From the NCBI RefSeq assembly GCF_001437425.1, contig NZ_JQCD01000031.1, positions 256,899-314,706 of the forward strand: a DNA stretch of 57,808 bases, written 5' to 3'. Below, piece after piece: positions 1-8,217 of the stretch. This DNA is from Weissella minor. Its GTDB lineage: Bacteria > Bacillota > Bacilli > Lactobacillales > Lactobacillaceae. Position numbers and translations under genes: made by a program. The first letter of the stretch is position 1, and the number at the start of each line of letters is the position of its first letter. Below the pieces are notes generated by a model. That model ran no database searches, was not told the origin of the DNA, and saw only the letters and a program-made list of their open reading frames with translations.

Positions 1-1
1 A

Positions 2-355
2 GTAAGTGAATCTAAAGCGAAAGCAGAAAGTGAATCTAAAGCGAAAGCAGAAAGTGAATCTAAAGCGAAGGCAGAAAGTGAGTCTAAAGCGAAGGCAGAA
101 AGTGAAGCTGAAGCGAAGGCAGAAAGTGAAACTGAAGAACAGGCAAAAAGGGACTCTGAAGATGCCAATTCAAAACAGTCAGTTGAGGCTGTTCAGGATG
201 ACAGTGATATAAGCGGGCAAGTAATTGGAAACATAAAGAGTAAAATTTATCATACAGCCGATCAACAAAATTATCATATTTCACCTGAAAATCAGGTGGT
301 TTTTGGTAGCGAAGAAGAAGCATTAGCACAGGGCTATCATAAATCTAAGCGTTAA
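2..355 (+). CDS. C-terminal part of a repeat-rich surface or secreted protein (5' end outside window)
   Basis: The frame is open from the window edge to a TAA, so only the C-terminal ~117 residues are visible. It starts with tandem 8-residue units of the form SESKAKAE (24-bp DNA period, at least four near-perfect copies, then decayed ones), a charged and probably helical stalk. A non-repeat tail follows: GQVIGNIKSKIYH, then PENQVVFGSEEEA and GYHKSKR. This resembles the short Ada-like metal-binding module (the 'sunset' type) found at the ends of secreted nucleases and other surface proteins of lactobacilli; that match is from memory. No LPXTG anchor is present at the C-terminus. A strong terminator follows. 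The function of the missing N-terminal part cannot be known from here. Confidence 0.7.
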   Translation, partial: VSESKAKAESESKAKAESESKAKAESESKAKAESEAEAKAESETEEQAKRDSEDANSKQSVEAVQDDSDISGQVIGNIKSKIYHTADQQNYHISPENQVVFGSEEEALAQGYHKSKR

Positions 356-422
356 AATATGAATAGAATTGATATTAATATTTATTTTCGTTGCCAGAAT
401 TGGCACAACCTATTCAAAATGA

Positions 423-461
423 AAAACGACATGACTCATTTGAGTCGTGTCGTTTTTTTTT
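423..461 (+). terminator. Rho-independent terminator
   Basis: A near-perfect inverted repeat (AACGACATGACTCA ... GAGTCGTGTCGTT) with a short loop is followed by nine T. It closes the gene at the left edge. Confidence 0.85.
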
Positions 462-542
462 GATTTGGAATAGATTATATACAATAAACACTTTAATTTG
501 GTACACTGAGTATAAGTATTCAAATGGGAGTAGGTAATAATA

Positions 543-1070
543 GTGGCGATTAAAAATAATGATTATAATATTGCAATTAATGAAAATATTATTATGAAAG
601 CTGAAAATTTATACAATCCAAATCGATTAATCATGAATGCAACAAATCTTATTTTAACAAATAAACGTTTGATTATTCATGATAAAGGTATGTTTGGTAA
701 GGGTGATAATTATCGTGAATATGATTTAAAAAAGATTAAAGTATTTAATGATGTTCCGTGTGTACAAATCAATCAAACAAACTATATCTTCCTAGATATT
801 CAGTTTTTAGATTCTGATGAATCAATTGCTATGCCAAATATTAAGATGGCTAAAGCTTGGCGTAATAATATTTTGTCATTAGTTACCGGCGAACTGAATA
901 CGTTGGATTATGGGAACACAGGGAATAAAAAAGAAAGTTACTCTACTTCTGACCAAACAAAGGTGTCACAATATGCTTCAAAGAAATGTGAGGCATGTGG
1001 TGCCACGTTAAAAGGTAAAGTGGGTACAGTCGTGAAGTGTGATTATTGTGGTGAAGAAACGCTTGTGTAA
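543..1070 (+). CDS. PH/GRAM-like protein with C-terminal zinc ribbon (paralogue 1)
   Basis: A 175-residue protein starting at GTG, with GGGAGTAGG just upstream as ribosome site. Residues ~1-120 look like a small beta-rich domain of the PH/GRAM type (LILTNKRLIIHDKG, typical of bacterial PH folds), followed by a polar linker. The last 25 residues form a zinc ribbon: CEACG, then GKVGTVVKCDYCG. The next gene has the same architecture and a nearly identical ribbon, so the two are tandem paralogues. They lie directly before an SPFH protein, which hints at a shared role at the membrane. The exact function is unknown. Domain names are by pattern only. Confidence 0.65.
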   Translation: MAIKNNDYNIAINENIIMKAENLYNPNRLIMNATNLILTNKRLIIHDKGMFGKGDNYREYDLKKIKVFNDVPCVQINQTNYIFLDIQFLDSDESIAMPNIKMAKAWRNNILSLVTGELNTLDYGNTGNKKESYSTSDQTKVSQYASKKCEACGATLKGKVGTVVKCDYCGEETLV

Positions 1071-1144
1071 ATTAAATTCGATGAATACTGTAGTGCAAAA
1101 ATAAAATCGTTATAATATGTGTGTTCAGATTAGGAGGAGCGATT

Positions 1145-1711
1145 GTGAAAAAAGGAAAATCGGAATTAGAACCAAATGAATGGTTCGTTGAAGAGGCAGA
1201 TGCAACTGATGATGGGAAATTTTTTGCAGGTATTGTTAATGTGGTACTAACAAGTTCCCATATCATCATAACGCCAAGTTTATCAAGTAAGGCTCGCAAG
1301 TATCGTTTAAATACACTAAAAAGGACAAGTATGAATGTAGATCGCTTAGTCCGTTTAAATAGCAATAAAGGCTACCAAATTGCACTAGACTTTCAAAATG
1401 GAGAGTCCGAATTATTAAGATTTGGATCTAAGTCGGCAACCTATTTTTGGGCTGAGAACATTTTGAATGTGGCGCTTGGTAATGTAGATGACATTAATTA
1501 CGAAGGGTCTCGAGCTAACACGACAGGTGATAGTTTAAAGGCTGGTCTTGAAACGCTTCAGAACTCTTTTGGCGGTTTTCGTAGTAAGAAAACACCCGCT
1601 CAAGAGCAGCAAAAGATTGTAAAAACCTGTACTGGTTGTGGCGCAAGTGTTTCTGGTAAAGTCGGCGCTGTTGTAAAATGTGAATACTGTGGTACGCCTG
1701 TATCATTATAA
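1145..1711 (+). CDS. PH/GRAM-like protein with C-terminal zinc ribbon (paralogue 2)
   Basis: The GTG at 1145 is chosen because AGGAGGAG lies at 1132-1139; an in-frame GTG at 1121 would put this ribosome site inside the gene. A TATAAT at 1111-1116 could be the -10 element of its own promoter. The product (188 aa) repeats the plan of the preceding gene: a ~120-residue beta-rich domain (VVLTSSHIIITPSLSSKARKY), a Gln/Lys linker, and a ribbon CTGCG ... GKVGAVVKCEYCG. The two ribbons are much more alike than the N-terminal domains. No membrane segment is visible. Function unknown; it probably works with its twin and the SPFH protein downstream. Confidence 0.65.
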   Translation: MKKGKSELEPNEWFVEEADATDDGKFFAGIVNVVLTSSHIIITPSLSSKARKYRLNTLKRTSMNVDRLVRLNSNKGYQIALDFQNGESELLRFGSKSATYFWAENILNVALGNVDDINYEGSRANTTGDSLKAGLETLQNSFGGFRSKKTPAQEQQKIVKTCTGCGASVSGKVGAVVKCEYCGTPVSL

Positions 1712-1771
1712 AGACATATGTTGGTTGTGATAGGTAGCTAGTCGCGTATAATTTGAAAGAGGGTTTTTGAG

Positions 1772-3034
1772 ATGGGATTGATTAAAGCTTTTAGTGGTGC
1801 ATTATCAGGGAATTTAGCAGATCAGTGGTTAGATATTATTGTACCAAGTGCGTTTGATGAATATAGTGCGGTTGTTCCAGGCGTATTCAAAAATAATGGT
1901 AGTCAAAATACTAAAGGGGCACAAGATGTTATTTCATCCGGTTCAAAGATTTTTGTACCGGAAAACGTCGCTGCCTTTATTTTCAGTCAGGACGGCATTG
2001 AAGAAGTCATTACTGAAGCGGGCGGTTATGAATATCAAAATGGTCAATCTAGTGTGTTTAATGGGGACGGCATTGAAGATGCTATGGTAGCTGATACTGT
2101 TGACCGTTTTAAACATGGTGGACAAACGTCTACAAGCAAGCGTGTTGCCTATGTGAACTTACATGAAATTCGTAATATTAAATTTGGAACACGTGGTCCA
2201 GTTCTTTATAATGACTTATACTATGGTGTTGATTTAGAAATTCGCTCATATGGAACTTTTTCAGTGCAGATTAAAAATCCAGAGCAATTTATTCGAAATT
2301 TCGTACCAGCTAATACAAATTATTATTCATTTAATATGCAAGAAGTTCGTGAACAACTTGTTTCTGAATTCTTGCAATCATTCGTACAAGCTATGACACA
2401 ATTATCAGATACATACCGCATTTCTAAAATTGCAGCTCATTCGGATGATATGCATGACGCCATTTTACAAGATTCAAGGCGTGCAGGAACATGGTTGGAA
2501 CGTTTTGGATTTGAATTGACGGGTGTTGGAATTGCCAATATCGAGTTAACAGATGCTTCCCGCGAATTAATTAAGCAATATTCTACTAATAAAATGAATA
2601 CTAAGGCCTATGAAGAAGTATCTGACGGTGCAAGTAATCGTGCAGCCCAACAGAAAATTGCTAGTGGGGTTGAAGAAAACGGTTTTGGTGAAGGCGTAAA
2701 TGGTATGCTTTTCGGTATGAATTATACGCAAGGATTAGGTGCTGATGCCCAACGCACAGGCACTCAACCGCAACAACAACCGCAACAAGCGCAACCACAG
2801 CAACAACAACAAGCGCAACCACAGCAACAACAACCAGTTCAACCAGAGCAACAACAACCACAGCCACAACAACAGGCCGCTTCTCCAGAACCTGAAGCTC
2901 CAGCAAGTGGCAACGCCATGGAATCTTTTGAAGATCAAGTGAATGCATTGAATCAACTTAAGCAGTTGTTAGACGCGGAGATTTTGACGCAAGAAGAATT
3001 TGATATCAAGAAAAAGCAAATTTTGAACCTATAA
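1772..3034 (+). CDS. SPFH/band-7 domain protein with Gln/Pro-rich linker and SHOCT tail (YdjI-like)
   Basis: A 420-residue protein. Residues ~1-320 fit the SPFH family of Bacillus YdjI (an N-terminal 'ESGQ/virion core-like' block, then YGVDLEIRSYGTFSVQI and the helical FVQAMTQLSDTYRIS part). Residues ~329-370 are almost entirely Gln and Pro, encoded by CAA/CAG/CCA runs. The last ~35 residues (NALNQLKQLLDAEILTQEEF) are a SHOCT domain, a short oligomerisation module. SPFH proteins scaffold membrane microdomains. The ribosome site is GAAAGAGGG. It sits 60 bp after the two zinc-ribbon genes and ends at a clear terminator, so the three may be one functional set. Gln-tract length could vary between strains. 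Confidence 0.8.
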   Translation: MGLIKAFSGALSGNLADQWLDIIVPSAFDEYSAVVPGVFKNNGSQNTKGAQDVISSGSKIFVPENVAAFIFSQDGIEEVITEAGGYEYQNGQSSVFNGDGIEDAMVADTVDRFKHGGQTSTSKRVAYVNLHEIRNIKFGTRGPVLYNDLYYGVDLEIRSYGTFSVQIKNPEQFIRNFVPANTNYYSFNMQEVREQLVSEFLQSFVQAMTQLSDTYRISKIAAHSDDMHDAILQDSRRAGTWLERFGFELTGVGIANIELTDASRELIKQYSTNKMNTKAYEEVSDGASNRAAQQKIASGVEENGFGEGVNGMLFGMNYTQGLGADAQRTGTQPQQQPQQAQPQQQQQAQPQQQQPVQPEQQQPQPQQQAASPEPEAPASGNAMESFEDQVNALNQLKQLLDAEILTQEEFDIKKKQILNL

Positions 3035-3042
3035 CAATAATT

Positions 3043-3071
3043 AAGCGCTACTTACGAGTAGTGCTTTTTTT
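3043..3071 (+). terminator. Rho-independent terminator
   Basis: AGCGCTAC and GTAGTGCT pair around a six-base loop and run into seven T, ending the SPFH transcript before the sugar operon promoter. Confidence 0.75.
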
Positions 3072-3081
3072 ATACCCTAAA

Positions 3082-3095
3082 TGAAAACGATTACA
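3082..3095 (+). promoter_or_regulatory. cre box 1 (CcpA site)
   Basis: TGAAAACGATTACA matches the catabolite-responsive element TGNAANCGNWNNCW at every fixed position. It lies just upstream of the -35 element. Confidence 0.7.
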
Positions 3096-3103
3096 AAAAA
3101 GTG

Positions 3104-3132
3104 TTGCACTTTCAACTGGAAACGCTTACAAT
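3104..3132 (+). promoter_or_regulatory. Promoter of the alpha-glucosidase/PTS operon
   Basis: TTGCAC (3104-3109) and TACAAT (3127-3132) are separated by exactly 17 bp. The second cre box overlaps the spacer and the -10, and the LacI-type operator follows at about +11. The promoter at 10003-10031 has the same layout. Confidence 0.75.
3117..3130 (+). promoter_or_regulatory. cre box 2 (CcpA site) overlapping the -10
   Basis: TGGAAACGCTTACA is a full match to the cre consensus and covers part of the -10, a position that would allow direct repression by CcpA when glucose is present. Confidence 0.75.
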
Positions 3133-3149
3133 AATAAGTGTTAAGAGAC

Positions 3150-3161
3150 GGAACCGGTTCC
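3150..3161 (+). promoter_or_regulatory. LacI-type operator GGAACCGGTTCC (probable ScrR site)
   Basis: A perfect 12-bp palindrome just downstream of the -10. The identical 12-mer occurs in the other sugar promoter at 10047-10058, next to the divergent LacI-family gene, so that protein probably controls both operons. Confidence 0.75.
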
Positions 3162-3203
3162 AAATAAGGTTCCGCAGAGCTAAAGATAAAAGGAGTATGA
3201 ACG

Positions 3204-4880
3204 ATGGCAAATCCAACTTGGTGGAAAGATGAAGTAATTTACCAAATTTATCCAATGTCTTTTAAGGATTCTAATGGTGATGGAATTGGAGATATTCCAG
3301 GAATCATCGAAAAGTTAGACTACTTGCAAGACCTTGGAATTACCATGATCTGGTTATCACCAATGTACAAGTCACCAATGGTTGATAACGGTTATGACAT
3401 TTCGGATTACCGTGATGTAAATCCAATGTTTGGAACAATGGCTGATCTCGATGAATTTATTCATCAAGCCAAGGAACGTGGCATCAAAGTGATTCTTGAT
3501 TTGGTCATCAATCATACTTCTGACCAACATACATGGTTCCAACAAGCCTTGGCTGATCCAACTTCAAAGTACCGTGATTACTACATCTTCAAAGAGGGAC
3601 GTGGTGAAAACGGGGACGAAGCACCAACAAATTGGCGTTCAAATTTCGGTCAAAACTCTTCTTGGACACGCGTACCAAATTCAACGGAATGGTACCACCA
3701 TGTCTTTGCACCAGAGCAACCGGATTTGAATTGGGAAAACCCAGCTTTACGCGAAGAAATCTATGACATGATTAATTGGTGGCTTGAAAAAGGGATTGCT
3801 GGCTTCCGTGTTGATGCCATTACTTTTATTAAAAAGGACCAAGACTTTGCGGATATCGAACCAGATGGAAATGACGGCTTGGGCAAGGTTAAGCGTAAGA
3901 CTGAAAATCGTCCAGGGATTGAAGTGTTCTTGAAGGAATTGAATGAGAAGACTTTCAAGCCATTTAATGCCGTGACGGTTGGAGAAGCATCAGGTGTACC
4001 GTATGAAGAATATGATCAGTTTATTGGGGATGAAGGTTACTTCTCAATGATCTTCGATTTCAAGTATGCGGACATTGATATTTTCTCTGGGTCAGAAATG
4101 TATAAGCAACGTGATTGGACGATTGATGAATGGCGTGATCGTATCTTTAAGAGTCAGGAATCAATTCAAAAAGTTGGTTGGAACGCGAACTTCTTAGAGA
4201 ACCATGATCAGCCTCGTTCAGTTTCTAAATTTATCAAAGACCCAGCTTGGCGCAACCATTACGGTGCAACAGCATTGGGAGCACTTTATTTCTTCTTGCG
4301 TGGAACGCCTTTTATCTACCAAGGACAAGAAATTGGGATGCTAAATGCGGAACGTCATGATATTAGTGAATTTAATGATATTTCAACGCATAACAATTAC
4401 AATCGTGCGTTAGAAGAAAAATGGGCTCCGGAAGACGCTTTGAAGGCAGTTAACCGTCGCTCACGTGACAATGCACGAACACCTATGCAATGGGATGCAA
4501 CACCAAATGTTGGCTTTACAACTGGTACACCATGGTTGGCGACATCAGGTAATGCGGCTGAATTCAATGTCTTAGATGAAGCTGGTATTGCCACAAGTAC
4601 ATTAGAATTTTATCGTGAAATGATTCAACTTCATTTCCGTTCTGAACTAACAGACACTTTGATTAATGGACGTTTTGAACCAGATTATACGGTACCAGAT
4701 TCAGTAATCAGTTATTACCGTGTTGATGATAATCATCGCGTACAAATTTTAGTAAACCTTTCAAAGGATGTTCAAAGTATTCCTGAAATGACAGGTGAGA
4801 TTAAGTTAAACAATTGGGATAACAGTTTAACGGTTGTCGATGCGTTACAACCGTATCAAGCAATAGTAGTGGAGAAGTAG
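3204..4880 (+). CDS. GH13 (subfamily 31-like) alpha-glucosidase
   Basis: A 558-residue cytoplasmic enzyme, normal length for oligo-1,6-glucosidase/DexB/alpha-glucosidase relatives. Visible landmarks are the calcium-loop motif DSNGDGIGD (22-30), the nucleophile Asp204 in GFRVDAITF, the acid/base Glu261 in TVGEASG and the transition-state Asp335 in LENHDQPR. In this subfamily the residue after the nucleophile tracks linkage preference: Val goes with alpha-1,6 and Ala/Thr with alpha-1,4. Ala here points away from a strict isomaltase, but this is only a hint. The ribosome site is AAAGGAG. The next gene, one base after the stop, is a PTS transporter, so the enzyme may hydrolyse a sugar imported as its phosphate (trehalose- or sucrose-like). 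Exact substrate not determinable here. Confidence 0.8.
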   Translation: MANPTWWKDEVIYQIYPMSFKDSNGDGIGDIPGIIEKLDYLQDLGITMIWLSPMYKSPMVDNGYDISDYRDVNPMFGTMADLDEFIHQAKERGIKVILDLVINHTSDQHTWFQQALADPTSKYRDYYIFKEGRGENGDEAPTNWRSNFGQNSSWTRVPNSTEWYHHVFAPEQPDLNWENPALREEIYDMINWWLEKGIAGFRVDAITFIKKDQDFADIEPDGNDGLGKVKRKTENRPGIEVFLKELNEKTFKPFNAVTVGEASGVPYEEYDQFIGDEGYFSMIFDFKYADIDIFSGSEMYKQRDWTIDEWRDRIFKSQESIQKVGWNANFLENHDQPRSVSKFIKDPAWRNHYGATALGALYFFLRGTPFIYQGQEIGMLNAERHDISEFNDISTHNNYNRALEEKWAPEDALKAVNRRSRDNARTPMQWDATPNVGFTTGTPWLATSGNAAEFNVLDEAGIATSTLEFYREMIQLHFRSELTDTLINGRFEPDYTVPDSVISYYRVDDNHRVQILVNLSKDVQSIPEMTGEIKLNNWDNSLTVVDALQPYQAIVVEK

Positions 4881-4881
4881 G

Positions 4882-6849
4882 ATGGCTAAAGATTATAAGG
4901 ATGAAGCACAACAGCTTTTAGATTTAATTGGGGTCGACAATGTTGTTAGCGTGACGCATTGTCAAACACGACTACGTTTTGTATTGAAAGATCGTAGCCA
5001 AGTCGATGATAAAAAAGTTGAAGCATTGCCAGATGTTAAGGGTGTGTTCGATGGTTCAGGTCAATACCAAGTGATTATCGGAACCGGAACCGTTAACAAG
5101 GTTTATGAATCAATTGAAAATTTGAATGTGGTTAATGCCATTTATGGTAAAGACGAAAATGATGCAGCTGCGGCTGAACCAGCTGAAAATCAAGGTTGGG
5201 TCAAGCGCTTGATGGCAATGCTTTCAGGAATTTTCGTGCCAATCGTGCCGGTTATTGCGGCAACAGGTCTGTTCTTGGGATTGAAGAGTATGTTGTTCAA
5301 TCCGAATGTATTGGCTTTGATTGGGGCGCAACCTTCTGATATTCCGCAGGCTTTCCAACAAGTGACATCAGTTTTGACTGATACAGTGTTCGCCTTTTTG
5401 CCAGCACTGATTGTTTGGTCAACTTTCCGTTACTTTAAGGGAACGCCGATTATTGGTATGGTAATTGGGTTAATGTTGGTTTCACCAATCTTGCCGAATG
5501 CTTATGCCGTGGCCGATGGGTCAGCTAAGGCGTTGAAGTTGTTCGGAACGATTCCTGTTGTTGGAGCGCAAGGTTCAGTTTTGACAGCGATGGTTGCTGG
5601 TATCTTGGGTGCTAAGCTTGAATTGTTCTTCCGAAAGCATATGCCAGACGTGATTGAACAAATCTTTACGCCGTTCTTTACGATGTTGGTAACCTTTACA
5701 ATCATGATTCTAGGTGTGGGACCAGTTATGCACACCATCGAATTGGGCATGGTTTCAGGTGTTGAAGCGATTATTCATATCCCATTCGGTATTGGTGGTT
5801 TCATCATTGGAGCCATTTACCCATTAATGGTTTTGCTTGGTATTCACCATACGATGATCATGGTCGAAACTTCATTGCTAGCTAATACAGGTTTCAATCC
5901 ATTGATTACTTTGGAAGCCATGTACGGATTTGCCAACTTGGGTGTTGCTTTGGCCTTGATGTTGCGTGCCCGTAATGCAAATGCGAAGGCAACATCTACT
6001 GGTGCCTTTATGTCACAAATCTTCGGTGTTAGTGAACCAACCCTATTCGGTGTGTTAATTCGCTATAATTTGAAGCCTTTGTTTGTAACGGTCTTTACAT
6101 CTGGATTAGGAGCTGCGGTCTTAAGTATTTTCCATGTTCAAGCGAATACTTATGGATTAGCCGTATTGCCTTCATACCTCATGTATATCTATAACGGACG
6201 TATGTTATTAGTTTACTTCATCGTTTCAGTTGCCTCAGTTGCTTTGGCCTTCGTGCTTACAAACATGTTTGCGATGCCTAAGGAAGTCTTGGCAGTTGAT
6301 GATGAAGTAGAAGCTGCACCACAAAATATTCTTGTTCAAACAGATGTTAAGGACAATGCCATCTATGCCCCAGTTGCCGGAGACATTGTTCCATTAGATG
6401 AAGTGCCAGATCCTGTCTTTAGTTCAGGAATCATGGGTAAGGGATTAGGTATCAATCCTAATCAATCAGGAAAGATTAATATTGTTGCGCCACAGTCAGG
6501 TACAATTTCATTAGTTGCGGATACAGGCCATGCGTATGGTTTGGTGACTGATGACGGTACTGAAATTTTGATTCACATTGGAATTGATACGGTTAACATG
6601 AAGGGGCAAGGCTTTGAAACAAAGGTTAAGGCTGATGAAACCGTGCAAGCTGGTTCAGTATTGGGAACAGTTGATGTTGATGCAGTTAAGGCTGCTGATC
6701 TAAACCCAGACGTAATGGTTTTGATTACAAACTCAGATGAATTTGATGAAATTGAAATTGGTGAAGCAAGTCCTGTTGCTGCGAGTGATGTAATTATGAC
6801 CTTGCAACGAACAATCTTTGAAGCTGACGAAAGTGCAGCATCAATTTAA
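4882..6849 (+). CDS. PTS sugar transporter EIIBCA, glucose/sucrose/trehalose superfamily
   Basis: A 655-residue fused permease. EIIB comes first, with phospho-Cys27 in THCQTRLRF. The EIIC membrane domain (~105-465) contains GIHHTMIMVETSLL. EIIA is last, with His550 (TGHAYG) and the phospho-His565 (LIHIGIDTVNMKG). It imports and phosphorylates a disaccharide using HPr~P. The start codon lies one base after the glucosidase stop, so the pair is translationally coupled and shares the ScrR/CcpA-controlled promoter. EIIC differs from the second EIIBCA at 10.1 kb, where [14 protein letters not shown] marks a sucrose transporter; this one is closer to trehalose- or alpha-glucoside-type permeases. Substrate remains open. 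Confidence 0.85.
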   Translation: MAKDYKDEAQQLLDLIGVDNVVSVTHCQTRLRFVLKDRSQVDDKKVEALPDVKGVFDGSGQYQVIIGTGTVNKVYESIENLNVVNAIYGKDENDAAAAEPAENQGWVKRLMAMLSGIFVPIVPVIAATGLFLGLKSMLFNPNVLALIGAQPSDIPQAFQQVTSVLTDTVFAFLPALIVWSTFRYFKGTPIIGMVIGLMLVSPILPNAYAVADGSAKALKLFGTIPVVGAQGSVLTAMVAGILGAKLELFFRKHMPDVIEQIFTPFFTMLVTFTIMILGVGPVMHTIELGMVSGVEAIIHIPFGIGGFIIGAIYPLMVLLGIHHTMIMVETSLLANTGFNPLITLEAMYGFANLGVALALMLRARNANAKATSTGAFMSQIFGVSEPTLFGVLIRYNLKPLFVTVFTSGLGAAVLSIFHVQANTYGLAVLPSYLMYIYNGRMLLVYFIVSVASVALAFVLTNMFAMPKEVLAVDDEVEAAPQNILVQTDVKDNAIYAPVAGDIVPLDEVPDPVFSSGIMGKGLGINPNQSGKINIVAPQSGTISLVADTGHAYGLVTDDGTEILIHIGIDTVNMKGQGFETKVKADETVQAGSVLGTVDVDAVKAADLNPDVMVLITNSDEFDEIEIGEASPVAASDVIMTLQRTIFEADESAASI

Positions 6850-6858
6850 ATCTCTATG

Positions 6859-6889
6859 AAAAACACCTAATTAATTTAGGTGTTTTTTT
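6859..6889 (+). terminator. Rho-independent terminator (copy 1 of a duplicated terminator)
   Basis: AAACACCTAA, the loop TTAA, TTTAGGTGTTT and a T run. The same sequence recurs at 8218-8249 on the far side of the HEPN gene. Confidence 0.85.
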
Positions 6890-6982
6890 GTATAAAGTAT
6901 TCGGTTTAACCGGTTTTGAAAATATTTTAAATAAGTTATACTTAACAAAAGCGCAGAAATGTTTAATAAAAAAGGAGTGAAA

Positions 6983-8206
6983 ATGGTTCAAGAATATCAA
7001 AAATATACAATGTTAGACGAATTTGACATACCTGTGTATGTGACTCAAGAATTAACGATAGATGCTCAAACTAAGCTTGCTTATGTAGATAAGAGAAATG
7101 CCTGGAATGGACTCATTAGAAAAAAAGGCAATAGAACTGAATTAGATTTAGACTATCAACCTAATAATGGCGATGTAATGATATCGGATGAATATCCATC
7201 ATTTGGTGTAAATGGAGTTGATTCTTCAGATGATGGAGTATGGTATGCTCAAAATTGGGATGGTAATCTTTTATTTATATTAACAAAATTCCATCGAATT
7301 AGTATGTCTGAAGCAATGAGAGCAGGGTATGTAACTAATGCACGTACTAAATGGAAAATTAGTGAATTTGAACTCAGGGATACTTTTATAAATTCAGATG
7401 ATTTAACTATAAAAGAGGTTGAATTGAATTTTGATTATCTGTATCAATTTTTTGATTTTCGAGCTGATGAGAAAGAACAGACAATCGAAATTGGAACATT
7501 TAATATCAAAGGGGAGCGTTTCTCTATTGATATTAAAAAAAGTATTAGTACACATATTGAGCTAGATGAATCAACTGACATTTACAAAGCCGTTGTTCAT
7601 ATTGAATTTGATAAAAGCCAATCTCAAAAATTTGTAAGAGATATATGTTCTATCGTTAAAGAGTTATTTGAAATCCTTATGGATAGACATATTAGATTAC
7701 GTAAAATTGATATCTTAAATGATGGTGATAAAGAATGGCGAAATGCTTTTATATATCAAGATATGGTCTTGGATAAGAAAATTAATAAGGTGAATCCCTT
7801 TATAAATCACCCTCTGAAATATTCGAATATACATCACAGTATTTTTAATATCTTTAATATTTATTTTAACGACACGAAGCTACGAGCTTTTACCAAGGCA
7901 TATTTAGCGACAATTAGTAGTAGGATGCCTGTTAGAGCACGTCTTATTACGTTAACTTCAGGAGTGGATACTTATTTTATTGGTGAAAAACGTCAAGAAA
8001 GTAATACAACGGTTAGCAGTTTAAAGGATAAATTAAGTTTGTTACCGCTTGCTGATGCAGATGCTGAAGGAATTAAAAATTCAAGAAATTTTTTGATTCA
8101 TGGAGTACAGCCTAAAAAATTTATTGGAGAAGAAGGTTTGCCTGATCAATTGCAAAAGCTTGGAGTTGCTTATTACAACCGAATAGTAGAAGATTTGAAA
8201 AAATAA
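6983..8206 (+). CDS. ApeA-like HEPN-domain protein, probable abortive-infection RNase
   Basis: A 407-residue protein. The ATG at 6983 is chosen because AAAGGAG sits six bases upstream; an in-frame ATG at 6959 has none. The N-terminal ~200 residues are beta-rich and the C-terminal half is helical. Near the end is RNFLIH (Arg368-His373), the RNxxxH signature of the catalytic HEPN ribonuclease site, preceded by a helical segment as in ApeA-type proteins (N-terminal ApeA domain + C-terminal HEPN). Known ApeA proteins stop phage growth by cutting host RNA, so phage defence is the likely role. The gene is AT-rich, single, has its own promoter (TTGAAA 6916, TATACT 6937), and stands between two copies of one terminator, which suggests insertion. 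Family call by motif and layout only. Confidence 0.6.
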   Translation: MVQEYQKYTMLDEFDIPVYVTQELTIDAQTKLAYVDKRNAWNGLIRKKGNRTELDLDYQPNNGDVMISDEYPSFGVNGVDSSDDGVWYAQNWDGNLLFILTKFHRISMSEAMRAGYVTNARTKWKISEFELRDTFINSDDLTIKEVELNFDYLYQFFDFRADEKEQTIEIGTFNIKGERFSIDIKKSISTHIELDESTDIYKAVVHIEFDKSQSQKFVRDICSIVKELFEILMDRHIRLRKIDILNDGDKEWRNAFIYQDMVLDKKINKVNPFINHPLKYSNIHHSIFNIFNIYFNDTKLRAFTKAYLATISSRMPVRARLITLTSGVDTYFIGEKRQESNTTVSSLKDKLSLLPLADADAEGIKNSRNFLIHGVQPKKFIGEEGLPDQLQKLGVAYYNRIVEDLKK

Positions 8207-8217
8207 AATGATGAATA

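Noticed and set aside
6905-6917. Third ScrR operator (AACCGGTT) before the HEPN gene
   Set aside because: Only the inner 8 bp of the 12-bp palindrome are present and there is no cre beside it; chance is likely.
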